In this document: piece by piece, positions 17,434 through 26,107 of the stretch | Numbering within the stretch: position 1 is the first letter of the stretch | Layout: every line of letters starts with the position of its first letter | DNA from: Solimonas variicoloris DSM 15731 | GTDB lineage: Bacteria > Pseudomonadota > Gammaproteobacteria > Nevskiales > Nevskiaceae | NCBI RefSeq assembly: GCF_000382285.1 | Contig: NZ_KB907925.1 | Location: 372,001 to 436,000 of the forward strand | Length of the DNA stretch: 64,000 nt | Direction: 5' to 3' | Position numbers and translations under genes: made by a program | The notes under the pieces: model-generated | The model's input: the letters and a program-made list of their open reading frames with translations, nothing else | What the model was told of the DNA's origin: nothing | The model's database searches: none

Positions 17434-19077
17434 ATGGATTCACGAGCGCACACATTCCGCGACCGCCGGGCAGCGATCCTGCCGCGCGCGGTCCGCGCCG
17501 GCACGCTGCTGCTGGCGATCGGTCTCGCCGCCTGCGGCGGGGGCAATAACGGCAACGGCGAGCCCGAGCCGCCGAATCCGACGCAGACCTATACGGTGAA
17601 CGCGACGTCCGGCGCCGGCGGCCAGATCGCGCCGGCGACGCGTACGGTCGACGCCGGCGCGACGGCGAGCTTCACGCTGACGCCGGACGCCGGCTATCAC
17701 CTCGACGCGGTCAGCGGCTGCGGCGGCAGCCTCGCCGGTACGACTTACACGACCGCGGCGGTCAACGCCGACTGCACGGTGACGGCCAGTTTCGCCGCCG
17801 ATCCGGTCGCGATCACGTACACCGTCACCGGCACGTCCGGCGCCGGCGGCCAGATCGCGCCGGCGACGCAGACGGTCGCCGACCGCGCGCACGCGACGCT
17901 GACGGTGACGCCGGACAGCGGCTATCACATCGACGCCGTGAGCGGCTGCGGCGGTCTGCTCGACGGCAACACCTACACCACCGGCGAAATCACCGCCGAC
18001 TGCACGGTGACGGCGAGCTTCGCCGCCGATGCGGTCGTGCGGCGCTACACGGTGACCGGCGCCGCCGGTGCCGGCGGCAGCATCGCACCGGCCAGCCAGA
18101 CGGTGGACGAGGGCGCGCGCGCGACGCTGACGGTGACGCCGGACAACGGCTATCACATCGACGCCGTGAGCGGCTGCGACGGCACGCTCAGCGGCTCGAC
18201 CTACAGCACCGGCGTGGTCGCCGCGAACTGCACGGTGACGGCGAGCTTCGCGCTCGATGCCCCCGCGCCGGCGGCGCGCAAGCTCAACGACACCGGCATC
18301 GTCTATTGCGCCCGCGAGGGCCGCAACCAGGGCGACAACCGCATCGATTGCAGCGATCCGACGGCGCTGACGCCGGCCGCGCAGGACGCGATGAACGGCC
18401 GCGATGCATTGGCCGCGGCGGGTACGCTGACCAAGATCGGCGCCAGCACGCCCAACGCCGGCACCCGGCCGAACGGCTTCGACTTCACCAAGATCGGCAA
18501 GAACGGCGAGGTGCTGCCGTCCGACGCCGCGTTCTGGTACTGCGTGCGCGACAACGTCACCGGCCTGATCTGGGAGAACAAGACTGACGACAACGACCCG
18601 AACCGGCCGTCGGACATCAGCAATCTCGATCCGGGCATCCACGACAAGGACTGGACCTACAGCTGGTACGACAGCGATCCGGATCACTCCGGCAACGGCG
18701 GCGCGGCCGGCACCGAGAACGGCGGCAACTGCAACAGCAACGGCCATTGCGACACCGAGAAGTTCGTCGCCGACACCAATGCGGCCGGCTGGTGCGGCGC
18801 CAGCGACTGGCGCCTGCCGGGCGTCGACGAGCTGCAGGACATCGTCGACCGCGGCCGCCAGTACGGCACGCGGCCGGAGACCGGCATGGCGATCGATCCG
18901 GGCTACTTCGCGCACACGCAGTACTACCAGCCGTTCACCTACTGGAGCGCGACGCCGGCGGTGGCCTCCGACAAGGCCTGGTCGGTCGAGTTCTATTACG
19001 GCGTGCGCAGCGCCAACGGCAAGACCGGCGCGCGGTCCGTGCGCCTGGTTCGCGAGCCTTCGGCGATGCCGCGCTGA
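17434..19077 (+). CDS. Lipoprotein with three InlB-type beta repeats and a C-terminal DUF1566 domain
   Basis: A 547-residue predicted lipoprotein: TLLLAIGLAAC gives a lipobox with Cys34. After a Pro-rich spacer come three repeats of exactly 76 residues (starting at residues 53, 129 and 205). Each begins YTV.. SGAGG.IAPA, and each has a conserved Cys pair (VSGCGG and DCTVTASF type) that probably forms a disulfide. From about residue 285 the sequence is DUF1566 (Lcl C-terminal-like), with GLIWENK, DWRLPGVDELQDIVD and YWSATPAV...VRLVRE. Likely a surface-exposed binding protein; ligand unknown. Lies between the histidine kinase and its presumed regulator. Confidence 0.85.
   Translation: MDSRAHTFRDRRAAILPRAVRAGTLLLAIGLAACGGGNNGNGEPEPPNPTQTYTVNATSGAGGQIAPATRTVDAGATASFTLTPDAGYHLDAVSGCGGSLAGTTYTTAAVNADCTVTASFAADPVAITYTVTGTSGAGGQIAPATQTVADRAHATLTVTPDSGYHIDAVSGCGGLLDGNTYTTGEITADCTVTASFAADAVVRRYTVTGAAGAGGSIAPASQTVDEGARATLTVTPDNGYHIDAVSGCDGTLSGSTYSTGVVAANCTVTASFALDAPAPAARKLNDTGIVYCAREGRNQGDNRIDCSDPTALTPAAQDAMNGRDALAAAGTLTKIGASTPNAGTRPNGFDFTKIGKNGEVLPSDAAFWYCVRDNVTGLIWENKTDDNDPNRPSDISNLDPGIHDKDWTYSWYDSDPDHSGNGGAAGTENGGNCNSNGHCDTEKFVADTNAAGWCGASDWRLPGVDELQDIVDRGRQYGTRPETGMAIDPGYFAHTQYYQPFTYWSATPAVASDKAWSVEFYYGVRSANGKTGARSVRLVREPSAMPR
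17590..18270 (+). repeat. Three 228-bp in-frame repeats encoding InlB-type domains
   Basis: Units start at 17590, 17818 and 18046, a 228-bp period equal to 76 codons. The nucleotide identity is high in the blocks around GCCGGCGGC and GCTATCAC. This indicates duplication within the gene and a potential site of unequal recombination. Confidence 0.85.
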
Positions 19078-19151
19078 GCGTCGTGCGGTCCGGCCGCCGG
19101 GCGGCGGCCGGACCAGCCACTTTCCAACCGTATTCCTTCAGGAGTGAGCCC

Positions 19152-19694
19152 ATGCCCACCTCGAATCCGCTGTTCCGCGTCGCCGTTGCCCTGCTGATCG
19201 GCGCCGGCCTCGCCCAGACCGCTGCCGCCGCGCAGGTCTGCAATCCCGGCCTGTCGCCGGTGCGCCCGGACAACCAGTACCGCATCAGCGGCGACGGCAA
19301 GGAGGTCACCGACCTCGCCACCGGCCTGATCTGGCGGCGCTGCCTCGCCGGCATGAGCTGGGACGCCGACCAGAACACCTGCACCGGCACCGCGAGCACG
19401 ATGACCTACGGCGGTGCGCTCGCCTACGCGGCCGCCGAGGGCGGCGGCTGGCGGCTGCCGAACATCAAGGAGCTGCTGACGCTGGTCGAGCTGGCCTGCG
19501 AGCGGCCGGCGATCAACCTCACGGCGTTTCCCGGCACGCCGATGTACCCGACGGCGTCCTACGCACTGAGTTCGTCGCAGCATGCCGACAGCAACGGCGA
19601 CGCCTGGCGCGTCGACTTCAACGCCGGCGTCGACAGCGGCACGACCAAGACCGCGCGCAATCCGGTGCGGCTGGTGCGTGCGCCGGCGCCCTGA
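19152..19694 (+). CDS. Secreted DUF1566 domain protein
   Basis: A 180-residue protein with a signal peptide (FRVAVALLIGAGLAQTAAAA). It consists of a single DUF1566 domain: VTDLATGLIWRRC, GGWRLPNIKELLTLVE, YALSSSQ and NPVRLVRA at the end. Four cysteines could form disulfides after export. AGGAGTGAGCCC precedes the ATG. It follows the larger DUF1566 lipoprotein by 74 bases and is presumably co-transcribed, so the two may work together. Function unknown. Confidence 0.82.
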   Translation: MPTSNPLFRVAVALLIGAGLAQTAAAAQVCNPGLSPVRPDNQYRISGDGKEVTDLATGLIWRRCLAGMSWDADQNTCTGTASTMTYGGALAYAAAEGGGWRLPNIKELLTLVELACERPAINLTAFPGTPMYPTASYALSSSQHADSNGDAWRVDFNAGVDSGTTKTARNPVRLVRAPAP

Positions 19695-19697
19695 GGC

Positions 19698-20339
19698 TCA
19701 GAGCCGGCCGACGAGTCCGCGCCGGCTCGCTTCGAGCGTGGCCTCGGCGCGCGAGGTCACGGCGAGCTTGCGGTAGACGGTCTTGATGTAGGTCGCCGCC
19801 GTCGAGCGGGTGACGCCGAGCGACTGCGCGACGTCGGGCAGGTGGTAGCCCTTGGCGATCAGGATCAGGGTTTCGCGTTCGCGCGGGCTCAGCTCCTGCT
19901 CGTCGTTCGAGACCGGCGGCGCCTCGAACACGCGCAGCAGGCGCCGCGCGATGCTCGGCGACAGCGGCGGTTCGCCGCGCAGGATGCCGCGCAGCGCCTC
20001 GCTCATGCGCGCCGCCGGCTCGTCCTTGAGCAGGTAGCCGCGCGCGCCGGCGCGCAGCGCCGGAAACAGATGGGCGTCGTCGTCGTAGATCGTGGCGACG
20101 ACGGTGCTGCAGGCCGGGCACTGCCGGCGCAGCGCTTCGAGCACGTCGACGCCGCTGCCGTCGGGCAGGTCGAGGTCGATCAGCGCGAGATCCGGTGCGT
20201 AGCCGCCGGCCAGCCGCTGCAGCGCGGCGCCGATGCGCGCGTCGCTGGCGACGGTGGCGTCGGCGTAGGCCGTGCGCGCGGCGGCCGCCAGCGCCTGCGC
20301 CGCGGCCGGGTGGTCTTCGACGATCCAGATGTTGTTCAA
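19698..20339 (-). CDS. NarL/FixJ-type response regulator
   Basis: A 213-residue regulator. The receiver domain (about 1-120) has the acidic pair ED (VEDHP), the phospho-acceptor aspartate in LIDLDLPDGSG and the conserved Lys in GYLLKDE. The LuxR helix-turn-helix follows: LSPRERETLILIAKGYHLPDVAQSLGVTRSTAATYIKTVYRKL. It converges with the DUF1566 gene (3-base gap). As the only NarL-type regulator near the HisKA_3 kinase at 16622, it is the likely partner. What it regulates is unknown; the two DUF1566 genes are candidates. Confidence 0.9.
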   Translation of the reverse strand: MNNIWIVEDHPAAAQALAAAARTAYADATVASDARIGAALQRLAGGYAPDLALIDLDLPDGSGVDVLEALRRQCPACSTVVATIYDDDAHLFPALRAGARGYLLKDEPAARMSEALRGILRGEPPLSPSIARRLLRVFEAPPVSNDEQELSPRERETLILIAKGYHLPDVAQSLGVTRSTAATYIKTVYRKLAVTSRAEATLEASRRGLVGRL

Positions 20340-20519
20340 AGCCTAAGGTCCCCCGGCCGGGCGTCGCCGGCCGTGCGCGTTCTGCAGGCGCGCCCGGCTC
20401 CGCCGTCCGGCGTCCCTGTGCTCCGTGCGCGCCGGCGAGTATATCGGGGCGATGCCGGGAAGATGGGCATGGAGCGCGCCGGCGCCGGGCCCGGAGACGG
20501 CCGGCGGCGAAGCGACCGA

Positions 20520-20547
20520 TGTCGTAATCGAATATAGTATTGCGACA
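20520..20547 (+). promoter_or_regulatory. Promoter and palindromic operator of the Xre/RES toxin-antitoxin operon
   Basis: TGTCGTAAT (20520-20528) and ATTGCGACA (20539-20547) form an inverted repeat matching at 8 of 9 positions around a 10-bp A/T-rich centre that contains TATAGT, a good -10 box (20533-20538). It ends 20 bases before the antitoxin ATG. This is the expected arrangement for antitoxin autorepression. No good -35 box is visible. Confidence 0.65.
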
Positions 20548-20567
20548 TTTGACGTCACGGGTTCGCA

Positions 20568-20999
20568 ATGAGACTGGTCCCGATCGGCATCGACGCCGCG
20601 CCGGCCGCGCCGGAACGCAAGGACGGCGACTGGGCGGCGCGTCGCAACGCGGTCGGCCTGCGCCAGGTGCTGTCGATCGCGCAGGGCTGGCAGCTCGGCC
20701 AGGCCGAGCTGGCGCGCCTGCTCGGCACCACGCCGCGCACCGTGCAGCGCTGGCGCGCGCAGGCCGACGGCGGTCGCCTCGAGCTGTCGGCCGACGCGGT
20801 CGAACGGCTCAGCTACCTGCTCGGCATCCACAAGGCGCTGATGATCCTGCTGCCGACGCCGGACAATCAGCGCCACTGGCTGCGCCACGCCAATACCGAC
20901 GCGCTGTTCGGCGGCCAGGCGCCGCTGGCGCGCCTGCTGTCCGGCCAGGTCGCCGACCTGTACGTGGTGCGCCGCTACCTCGACGGCGCGCGCGGCTGA
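20568..20999 (+). CDS. Xre/MbcA/ParS-type antitoxin
   Basis: A 143-residue protein. The central region has a helix-turn-helix (LGQAELARLLGTTPRTVQRWRAQ) and the C-terminus a MbcA/ParS/Xre toxin-binding segment (RLSYLLGIHKALMILLP, WLRHANTDALFGGQAPLARLLSG). It ends six bases before the RES toxin gene. In characterised pairs this antitoxin blocks the toxin's active site and represses the operon; the palindrome at 20520-20547 is the likely operator. Confidence 0.9.
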   Translation: MRLVPIGIDAAPAAPERKDGDWAARRNAVGLRQVLSIAQGWQLGQAELARLLGTTPRTVQRWRAQADGGRLELSADAVERLSYLLGIHKALMILLPTPDNQRHWLRHANTDALFGGQAPLARLLSGQVADLYVVRRYLDGARG

Positions 21000-21005
21000 A
21001 GGCCG

Positions 21006-21698
21006 ATGAGCGACGACTACGGGCCGCTGCGCAGCCGCAGCGTCGACGGCGCGGTGCATCGCATCGTGCCGAGCCGCTATCCGGCGGTCTCGCTGTTCGA
21101 CGTCGCGCGCAACGACGAGGAGCTACAGATGCTGGCCGAGCTCGAAGGGCTGACCAACGAGCGCCTGCGCCACGAGAGCGGCGCGATCCAGCGCCTCGGG
21201 CCCGGCGAGTCGGTCTACGGGCCGGGCTGCACGCCGATCATGGCGGCGTTCTGCCATCCGTCGCCGTCGCGCTTCACCGACGGCAGCTTCGGTCTCTACT
21301 ACGCGGCCTGCCGCGTCGAGACCGCGATCGCCGAGACGCGCTACCACCGCGAGCGCTTCCTGCGCGATGCGGCAATGCCGCGCGAGGTGCTGGAGATGCG
21401 CTGCTACACGACGACGCTGGCGCAGCCGATGACGCTGCTGCCGGGCGACGCGCGGCGCGCCGCGATCCTGCACCCGGACGATTACGGCGCCGGCCAGCGC
21501 TTCGGCGCGGCGCTGCGCGCGCGCGGCGCCTGGGGCCTCTACTACAACAGCGTGCGCGACGCCCCGGACGGGCGCTGCGTCGCGGTACTGCGGCCGCGCG
21601 CGTTGCAGCCGGTGACGCAGACCCGCCATTACCGCTACTTCTGGGACGGCGCGCGCATCGCCGAGATCGAACCCTACGAGCGTCTGCGCGTGAGCTGA
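21006..21698 (+). CDS. RES-domain toxin (NAD+-degrading family)
   Basis: A 230-residue RES-domain protein. The family's name-giving Arg, Glu and Ser are plausibly Arg89 (SRFTDGSFGLYYA), Glu110 (AIAETRYH) and Ser182 (GLYYNSVRD). Characterised RES toxins degrade NAD+ and cause bacteriostasis. It follows the Xre-type antitoxin by six bases, the standard order for this type II system. The gene looks intact, so the pair is probably functional. Confidence 0.9.
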   Translation: MSDDYGPLRSRSVDGAVHRIVPSRYPAVSLFDVARNDEELQMLAELEGLTNERLRHESGAIQRLGPGESVYGPGCTPIMAAFCHPSPSRFTDGSFGLYYAACRVETAIAETRYHRERFLRDAAMPREVLEMRCYTTTLAQPMTLLPGDARRAAILHPDDYGAGQRFGAALRARGAWGLYYNSVRDAPDGRCVAVLRPRALQPVTQTRHYRYFWDGARIAEIEPYERLRVS

Positions 21699-21824
21699 GC
21701 GCGCCGCGCCGGCCGGCGCCGGTTCTCGTCCGATCCGGGGAGGAGCGGCACGCCGCGGCCGGCCATAGTCGCCGCGGGGGCGGCTGCCGTTCGATGCCGC
21801 GCGGGCCGCAGCGGGGGAAGCGCC

Positions 21825-22283
21825 ATGTCGTCGATCGAACTGTTCTACGCCGGCCTCGGCCTGCTGTCGGTGGCGCTGATCGTCTGGCTGAGCCGCGACC
21901 TGTACCGGCGCGGCGGTCCGGCCGGCGCCGCCTCGGCGCTCGAATGGGTCTGCTGGCTCACCGCCGCGCCGGCGCTGCTGATCGGCTGGTACTTCAACAT
22001 CGCCTACATGCGCGAGTACGGCGCCGCGGCCGGCTGGTGGCACTGGACCACGCTGCTGTTCGTGAACCCGGCGTCGGCGTCCGGCGGCCAGGACCTGATC
22101 CTCGCCAACCTGATCCTGTTTCCGCTGTGGACGATCGTCGACGGCCGCCGCCTCGGCATGCGCGCGCCGTGGCTGTACTTTCCGATGAGCCTGCTGACCA
22201 GTTACGCGTTCGCGATCGCCCTGTTCATGGCGGTGCGCGAGCGCCAGCGCCGCGCCAATGCCGCCGTCGGCCGTGGACAGTGA
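21825..22283 (+). CDS. DUF2834-like integral membrane protein
   Basis: A 152-residue protein with about four membrane helices (FYAGLGLLSVALIVWL, VCWLTAAPALLIGWYF, LILANLILFPLWTIV, SLLTSYAFAIALFMAV). A short cytoplasmic loop with DLYRRGG and a polar RERQRRANAAVGRGQ tail are visible. This resembles the DUF2834 family, whose function is unknown. The preceding GGGGGAAGCGCC provides ribosome binding. It may be co-transcribed with the hydrolase 26 bases downstream. Confidence 0.7.
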   Translation: MSSIELFYAGLGLLSVALIVWLSRDLYRRGGPAGAASALEWVCWLTAAPALLIGWYFNIAYMREYGAAAGWWHWTTLLFVNPASASGGQDLILANLILFPLWTIVDGRRLGMRAPWLYFPMSLLTSYAFAIALFMAVRERQRRANAAVGRGQ

Positions 22284-22309
22284 GGGCCGCGCACAGGCAG
22301 GCTGCGGGC

Positions 22310-23335
22310 ATGGGAAAGCCAGAACCTGAGACCGGGGCCGCGCGCCTCGACCCGCCGCACGCCGCTCTGCCGGTGAGCGAAACCGGCACGCCGCCGCTGA
22401 AGGACATTGTCATCAGCCGCCGCAGCCGCTTCTTCGTCTGGCTGATGCGCCGCCTGCTGCGGCCGTGGCTGGCGTGGATGCTGCGCGGCAACAAGGAACG
22501 CATCGCGCGCATGCAGCTGCTGGTCGCCGCGCAGGTCTGCCGCGACAGCAGCGGTCTGGCGGTCGATTACCAGGTGATCGGCGCGCCGGATCGCGGCGTG
22601 CCGGGCCATGTGGTCGGCGATCTGGCGCAGACGCAGCAGCCGGTGCTGCTGTGGCTGCACGGCGGCGCCTTCGTGCTGCCGGCCTCGCCGGACACGCACG
22701 TGCGTCTGGTCGCGCGCCTGTGCCGCATGCTCGACGCGGCCGGCTTCCTGCCCGACTACCGGCTGGCGCCGTACAACCGCTATCCGGCCGCGCTCGACGA
22801 CTGCGAGCGCGCCTACCGCGCGCTGCTCGATCTCGGTTTTCCCGCCTCGCGCATCGTGCTGGCCGGTGAATCGGCCGGCGGCAATCTCGTGCTTGGCCTG
22901 CTGCAGCGCATCCGCCGCCACGGCTGGCCGATGCCGGCCTGCGCGATCCCGGTGTCGCCGGCCACCGAGCTGGGCCGCGTGCACGGTCCGCCGTCGCGGC
23001 CGCTGCGCGCGCGCCGCGACCCGATCCTGCCGATCGTCGCGCTGCAGAGCGTCGACGATCTCTACGCCGGCGGCTGCGACGCCAGCGATCCGGAGCTGTC
23101 GCCGCTGTACGCCGACTGCCGCGGCTTCCCGCCGCTGTACCTGCTGGCCAGCGACGCCGAGGTGCTGCTCGACGACACCGTGCTGTTCGCGCGCCGCGCG
23201 CGCGCCGCCGGCGTCGAGGTGCAGGTTGAGATCTGGCCGGTGCTGCCGCACGCCTTTCCGCTGTTCGGCATGCTGTTTCCGGAAGTGCGCCGGGCGCGCG
23301 AGGACATCGTCGCCTTCGCCCGCCGCCGCTTGTGA
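22310..23335 (+). CDS. Alpha/beta hydrolase, hormone-sensitive-lipase family
   Basis: A 341-residue hydrolase. The oxyanion-hole motif HGGAF starts at residue 117, the nucleophile elbow GESAGG puts the catalytic serine at 188, and the later ASDAEVLLDD and LPHAFPL supply the Asp and His. DYRLAPYNRYPAALDD between them is diagnostic of the HSL branch. An N-terminal helical region of about 60 residues with basic and hydrophobic stretches may associate with membranes. It probably hydrolyses short- or medium-chain esters. The ATG at 22310 was chosen as the first credible start after the preceding stop; no strong ribosome site is seen. Confidence 0.87.
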   Translation: MGKPEPETGAARLDPPHAALPVSETGTPPLKDIVISRRSRFFVWLMRRLLRPWLAWMLRGNKERIARMQLLVAAQVCRDSSGLAVDYQVIGAPDRGVPGHVVGDLAQTQQPVLLWLHGGAFVLPASPDTHVRLVARLCRMLDAAGFLPDYRLAPYNRYPAALDDCERAYRALLDLGFPASRIVLAGESAGGNLVLGLLQRIRRHGWPMPACAIPVSPATELGRVHGPPSRPLRARRDPILPIVALQSVDDLYAGGCDASDPELSPLYADCRGFPPLYLLASDAEVLLDDTVLFARRARAAGVEVQVEIWPVLPHAFPLFGMLFPEVRRAREDIVAFARRRL

Positions 23336-23480
23336 GCGGCCGGCGCGCGACCTGTCACGTTTCCGGTACAAACGCAGGAGTCCGGTGCGCCGGGCTCGGC
23401 GCTACACTGCGGGACGCGGCGCCATCCGGCCCGCGCGTGCATCGAGATGGCCGCAGAGACGGCCCGAGGAGATTGCCCCA

Positions 23481-25383
23481 ATGGCTGCTTACGCCGACGT
23501 ATACCGCCGCTCGCTGGCCGAGCCCGCCGCATTCTGGGCCGAACAGGCCGAGACCCTGCACTGGACGAAGAAGTGGGAGCGCGTGCTCGACGACGCGAAC
23601 CCGCCGCTCTACCGCTGGTTCGTCGGCGGCGAGCTGAACACCTGCTACAACGCGCTCGACCGCTGGGTCGACGAAGGCCGCGGCGATCAGGCCGCGCTGA
23701 TCTACGACAGCCCGGTCACGCAGACCGTCGCGCAGTTCACCTACCGCGAGCTGCGCGACCGCGTCGCCGCGTTCGCCGGCGCGCTGCGCGCGCAGGGCGT
23801 CGGCCGCGGCGATCGCGTCATCGTCTACATGCCGATGGTGCCGGAGGCGGCGATCGCGATGCTGGCCTGCGCGCGCATCGGCGCCGTGCACTCGGTGGTG
23901 TTCGGCGGCTTCGCCGCGCCGGAGCTGGCCAAGCGCATCGACGACGCGCAGCCGGTGCTGGTGGTGTCGGCGTCCTGCGGCATCGAGCCGGGGCGCCTGG
24001 TCGAATACAAGCCGCTGCTCGATCACGCGCTGGCGCTGGCGACGCACAAGGTTGCGCACACCATCGTCCTGCAGCGCCCGCAGTGCCGCGCCGCGCTGCA
24101 GGCCGGCCGCGATCTCGACTGGCACGAGGCGGTCGCCGCGGCGACGCCGGCCGAGTGCGTGCCGGTCGCCGCCACCGATCCGCTGTACGTGCTCTACACC
24201 TCGGGCACCACCGGCAAGCCCAAGGGCGTGGTGCGCGACAACGGCGGCCACGCGGTGGCGCTGCGCTACTCGATGAAGGTGGTCTACGACTGCGAGCCGG
24301 GCGACGTGTTCTGGGCCGCTTCGGACGTCGGCTGGGTGGTCGGCCACTCGTACATCGTCTACGGCCCGCTGCTCGCCGGCTGCACGACCATCCTCTACGA
24401 AGGCAAGCCGGTCGGCACGCCGGACGCCGGACGCCGGCGCGTTCTGGCGCGTCATCAGCCAGCATCGGGTCAAGAATTTCTTCACCGCGCCGACCGCGTT
24501 TCGCGCGATCAAGAAGGAAGATCCGCATGGCGCGCTGCTGAAGCAGTACGACCTGTCGGGCTTCAAGACGCTGTATCTGGCCGGCGAGCGCTGCGATCCG
24601 GACACGATCGAATGGGCGCGCGCCCAGCTCCAGGTGCCGGTGATCGACAACTGGTGGCAGACCGAGCTCGGCTGGCCGGCGATCGCCAATCCGGTCGGCA
24701 TCGAGACGATGCCGGTGAAGCCCGGCTCGGCGGCGCTGCCGGTGCCCGGCTTCGACGTACGCATCCTCGACATCGACGGCAAGCCCGCCGCCACCGGCGA
24801 GATCGGCAACCTCGTCATCAAGCTGCCGCTGCCGCCGGGCACGCTGCCGACCCTCTGGCACAACGAGCAGGGCTACATCGACAACTATCTGTCGCACTAT
24901 CCCGGCTATTACCTCGCCGGCGACGCCGGCTACGTCGACGAGGACGGCTACTTCTGGGTGATGTCGCGCATCGATGACATCATCAACGTCGCCGGCCACC
25001 GTCTGTCGACCGGGGCCATGGAGGAAGTGCTGGCCTCGCATCCGGACGTCGCCGAATGCGCGGTGATCGGCGCCGCCGACGCGCTCAAGGGACAGGTGCC
25101 GGTCGGCCTGGTGGTGCTCAAGGCCGGCGTCGAGAAGTCGGCGGAACAGCTGTCGGCCGAACTCGTCGCCCGCGTGCGCGAGCAGATCGGCGCGGTCGCC
25201 GCCTTCAAGCAGGTCGCGATCGTCGCGCGCTTGCCGAAGACGCGTTCCGGCAAGGTGCTGCGCGCGACGATGCGCGCGATCGCCGACGAGAAGCCGTACA
25301 CCGCGCCGGCGACGATCGACGATCCGCGCACGCTCGAGGAAATCAACGCGGTGCTGACCCGCATGCGCAACGCCGCGCGCTGA
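23481..25383 (+). pseudogene. prpE: Propionyl-CoA synthetase (PrpE-like), frameshifted by a 7-bp duplication
   Basis: Two frames together encode a complete AMP-forming acyl-CoA synthetase: WTKKWERVLDDANPPLYRWF at the start, YTSGTTGKPKGVVRDNGGH in the AMP-binding core, then NWWQTELGWPAIANP and SRIDDIINVAGHRLSTG in the other frame, ending near KTRSGKVLRATM. The break falls in the GKPVGTPDAG region at 24420-24433, where CCGGACG is present twice. Removing one copy restores a single frame of 631 residues, the normal size. As written, translation from 23481 keeps about 315 correct residues and then runs out of frame to 24977. It could be a real null allele, a slippage-variable site or a sequencing/assembly error. 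Confidence 0.85.
24420..24433 (+). repeat. 7-bp tandem duplication (CCGGACG x2) causing the prpE frameshift
   Basis: The two copies lie at 24420-24426 and 24427-24433 and are followed by CCGGCGC, a related heptamer. Reading with one copy gives GTPDAGAFWRVISQHRVKNF, the expected continuation for the family. Confidence 0.9.
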
Positions 25384-25396
25384 GCGCGGCGGCGCC

Positions 25397-25852
25397 ATGG
25401 GCGGGCGCGTCGAGGACTTCGTCGCCGGCCAGCGCTGGATCACGCGCGGCCGCACGATCGGCGAGGGTGACATCGTCCAGTTCGCCGGCCTGGCCGGCGA
25501 CTGGACGCCGATTCACGTCGACGAGCACTTCGCGCGCGGCACCGTGCACGGCACGCGCATCGCGCACGGGCCGCTGACGATGGCGGTCGCGATCGGCCTG
25601 TTCACGCAGCTCGGCGTGTTCGGCGACGGCGTCATCGGCCTGCTGCACCTGGACTGGAACTTCCGCGCGCCGGTGAAGATCGGCGACACCGTGCACGCCG
25701 AGGTCGCGCTGCTCGACGCGCGTCTGGCATCGAAACCCGGCACCGGCGTGGTGCGCTTCGCGTTCGACGTGCGCCGCGACGACGGCGTCGTCGTCCAGCA
25801 GGGCGCGCTGACGGTGCTGATGCGCGCGCGCGGCGCGCCGCCGCAGGCCTGA
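25397..25852 (+). CDS. MaoC-like hot-dog dehydratase
   Basis: A 151-residue single hot-dog domain: ITRGRTIGEGDIVQFAGLAGDWTPIHVDEHFA contains the D-x5-H catalytic pair of (R)-specific enoyl-CoA hydratases, and RIAHGPLTMAVAIGLF is the following helix. It would hydrate an enoyl-CoA or act on a related acyl-CoA. It starts 13 bases after the prpE reading frame, so it was probably co-transcribed with it; loss of prpE may leave this gene without its normal substrate supplier. Confidence 0.87.
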   Translation: MGGRVEDFVAGQRWITRGRTIGEGDIVQFAGLAGDWTPIHVDEHFARGTVHGTRIAHGPLTMAVAIGLFTQLGVFGDGVIGLLHLDWNFRAPVKIGDTVHAEVALLDARLASKPGTGVVRFAFDVRRDDGVVVQQGALTVLMRARGAPPQA

Positions 25853-26107
25853 AGCGGACGCGACTCGGGGGGCGCGGCGGACGTGAACGGAACCGGGGCG
25901 GTCGACACGGACCTCGCACGCGGCCAGGCCTTCGCCATGGCGCTCAGCGCCCGGCAGCAGATCGGCGGCGGCGATGGAGGCGTCGCGCCGCGTGCATGCC
26001 GTCGTCCGGTGTTCGAGCCCCATGGTGCGCGAGCGCCGCAGTGCCGCGCACGGTTCTCACGAATCCGGCGGCAGCGGGCGCGCGGTGAGCCGGGTTAAAG
26101 TGTGACG

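Noticed and set aside
17590-18270. A DNA repeat element or CRISPR
   Set aside because: The period is codon-exact, the units encode a protein domain, and there are no spacers; this is internal gene duplication. No CRISPR-type array was found anywhere in the window.
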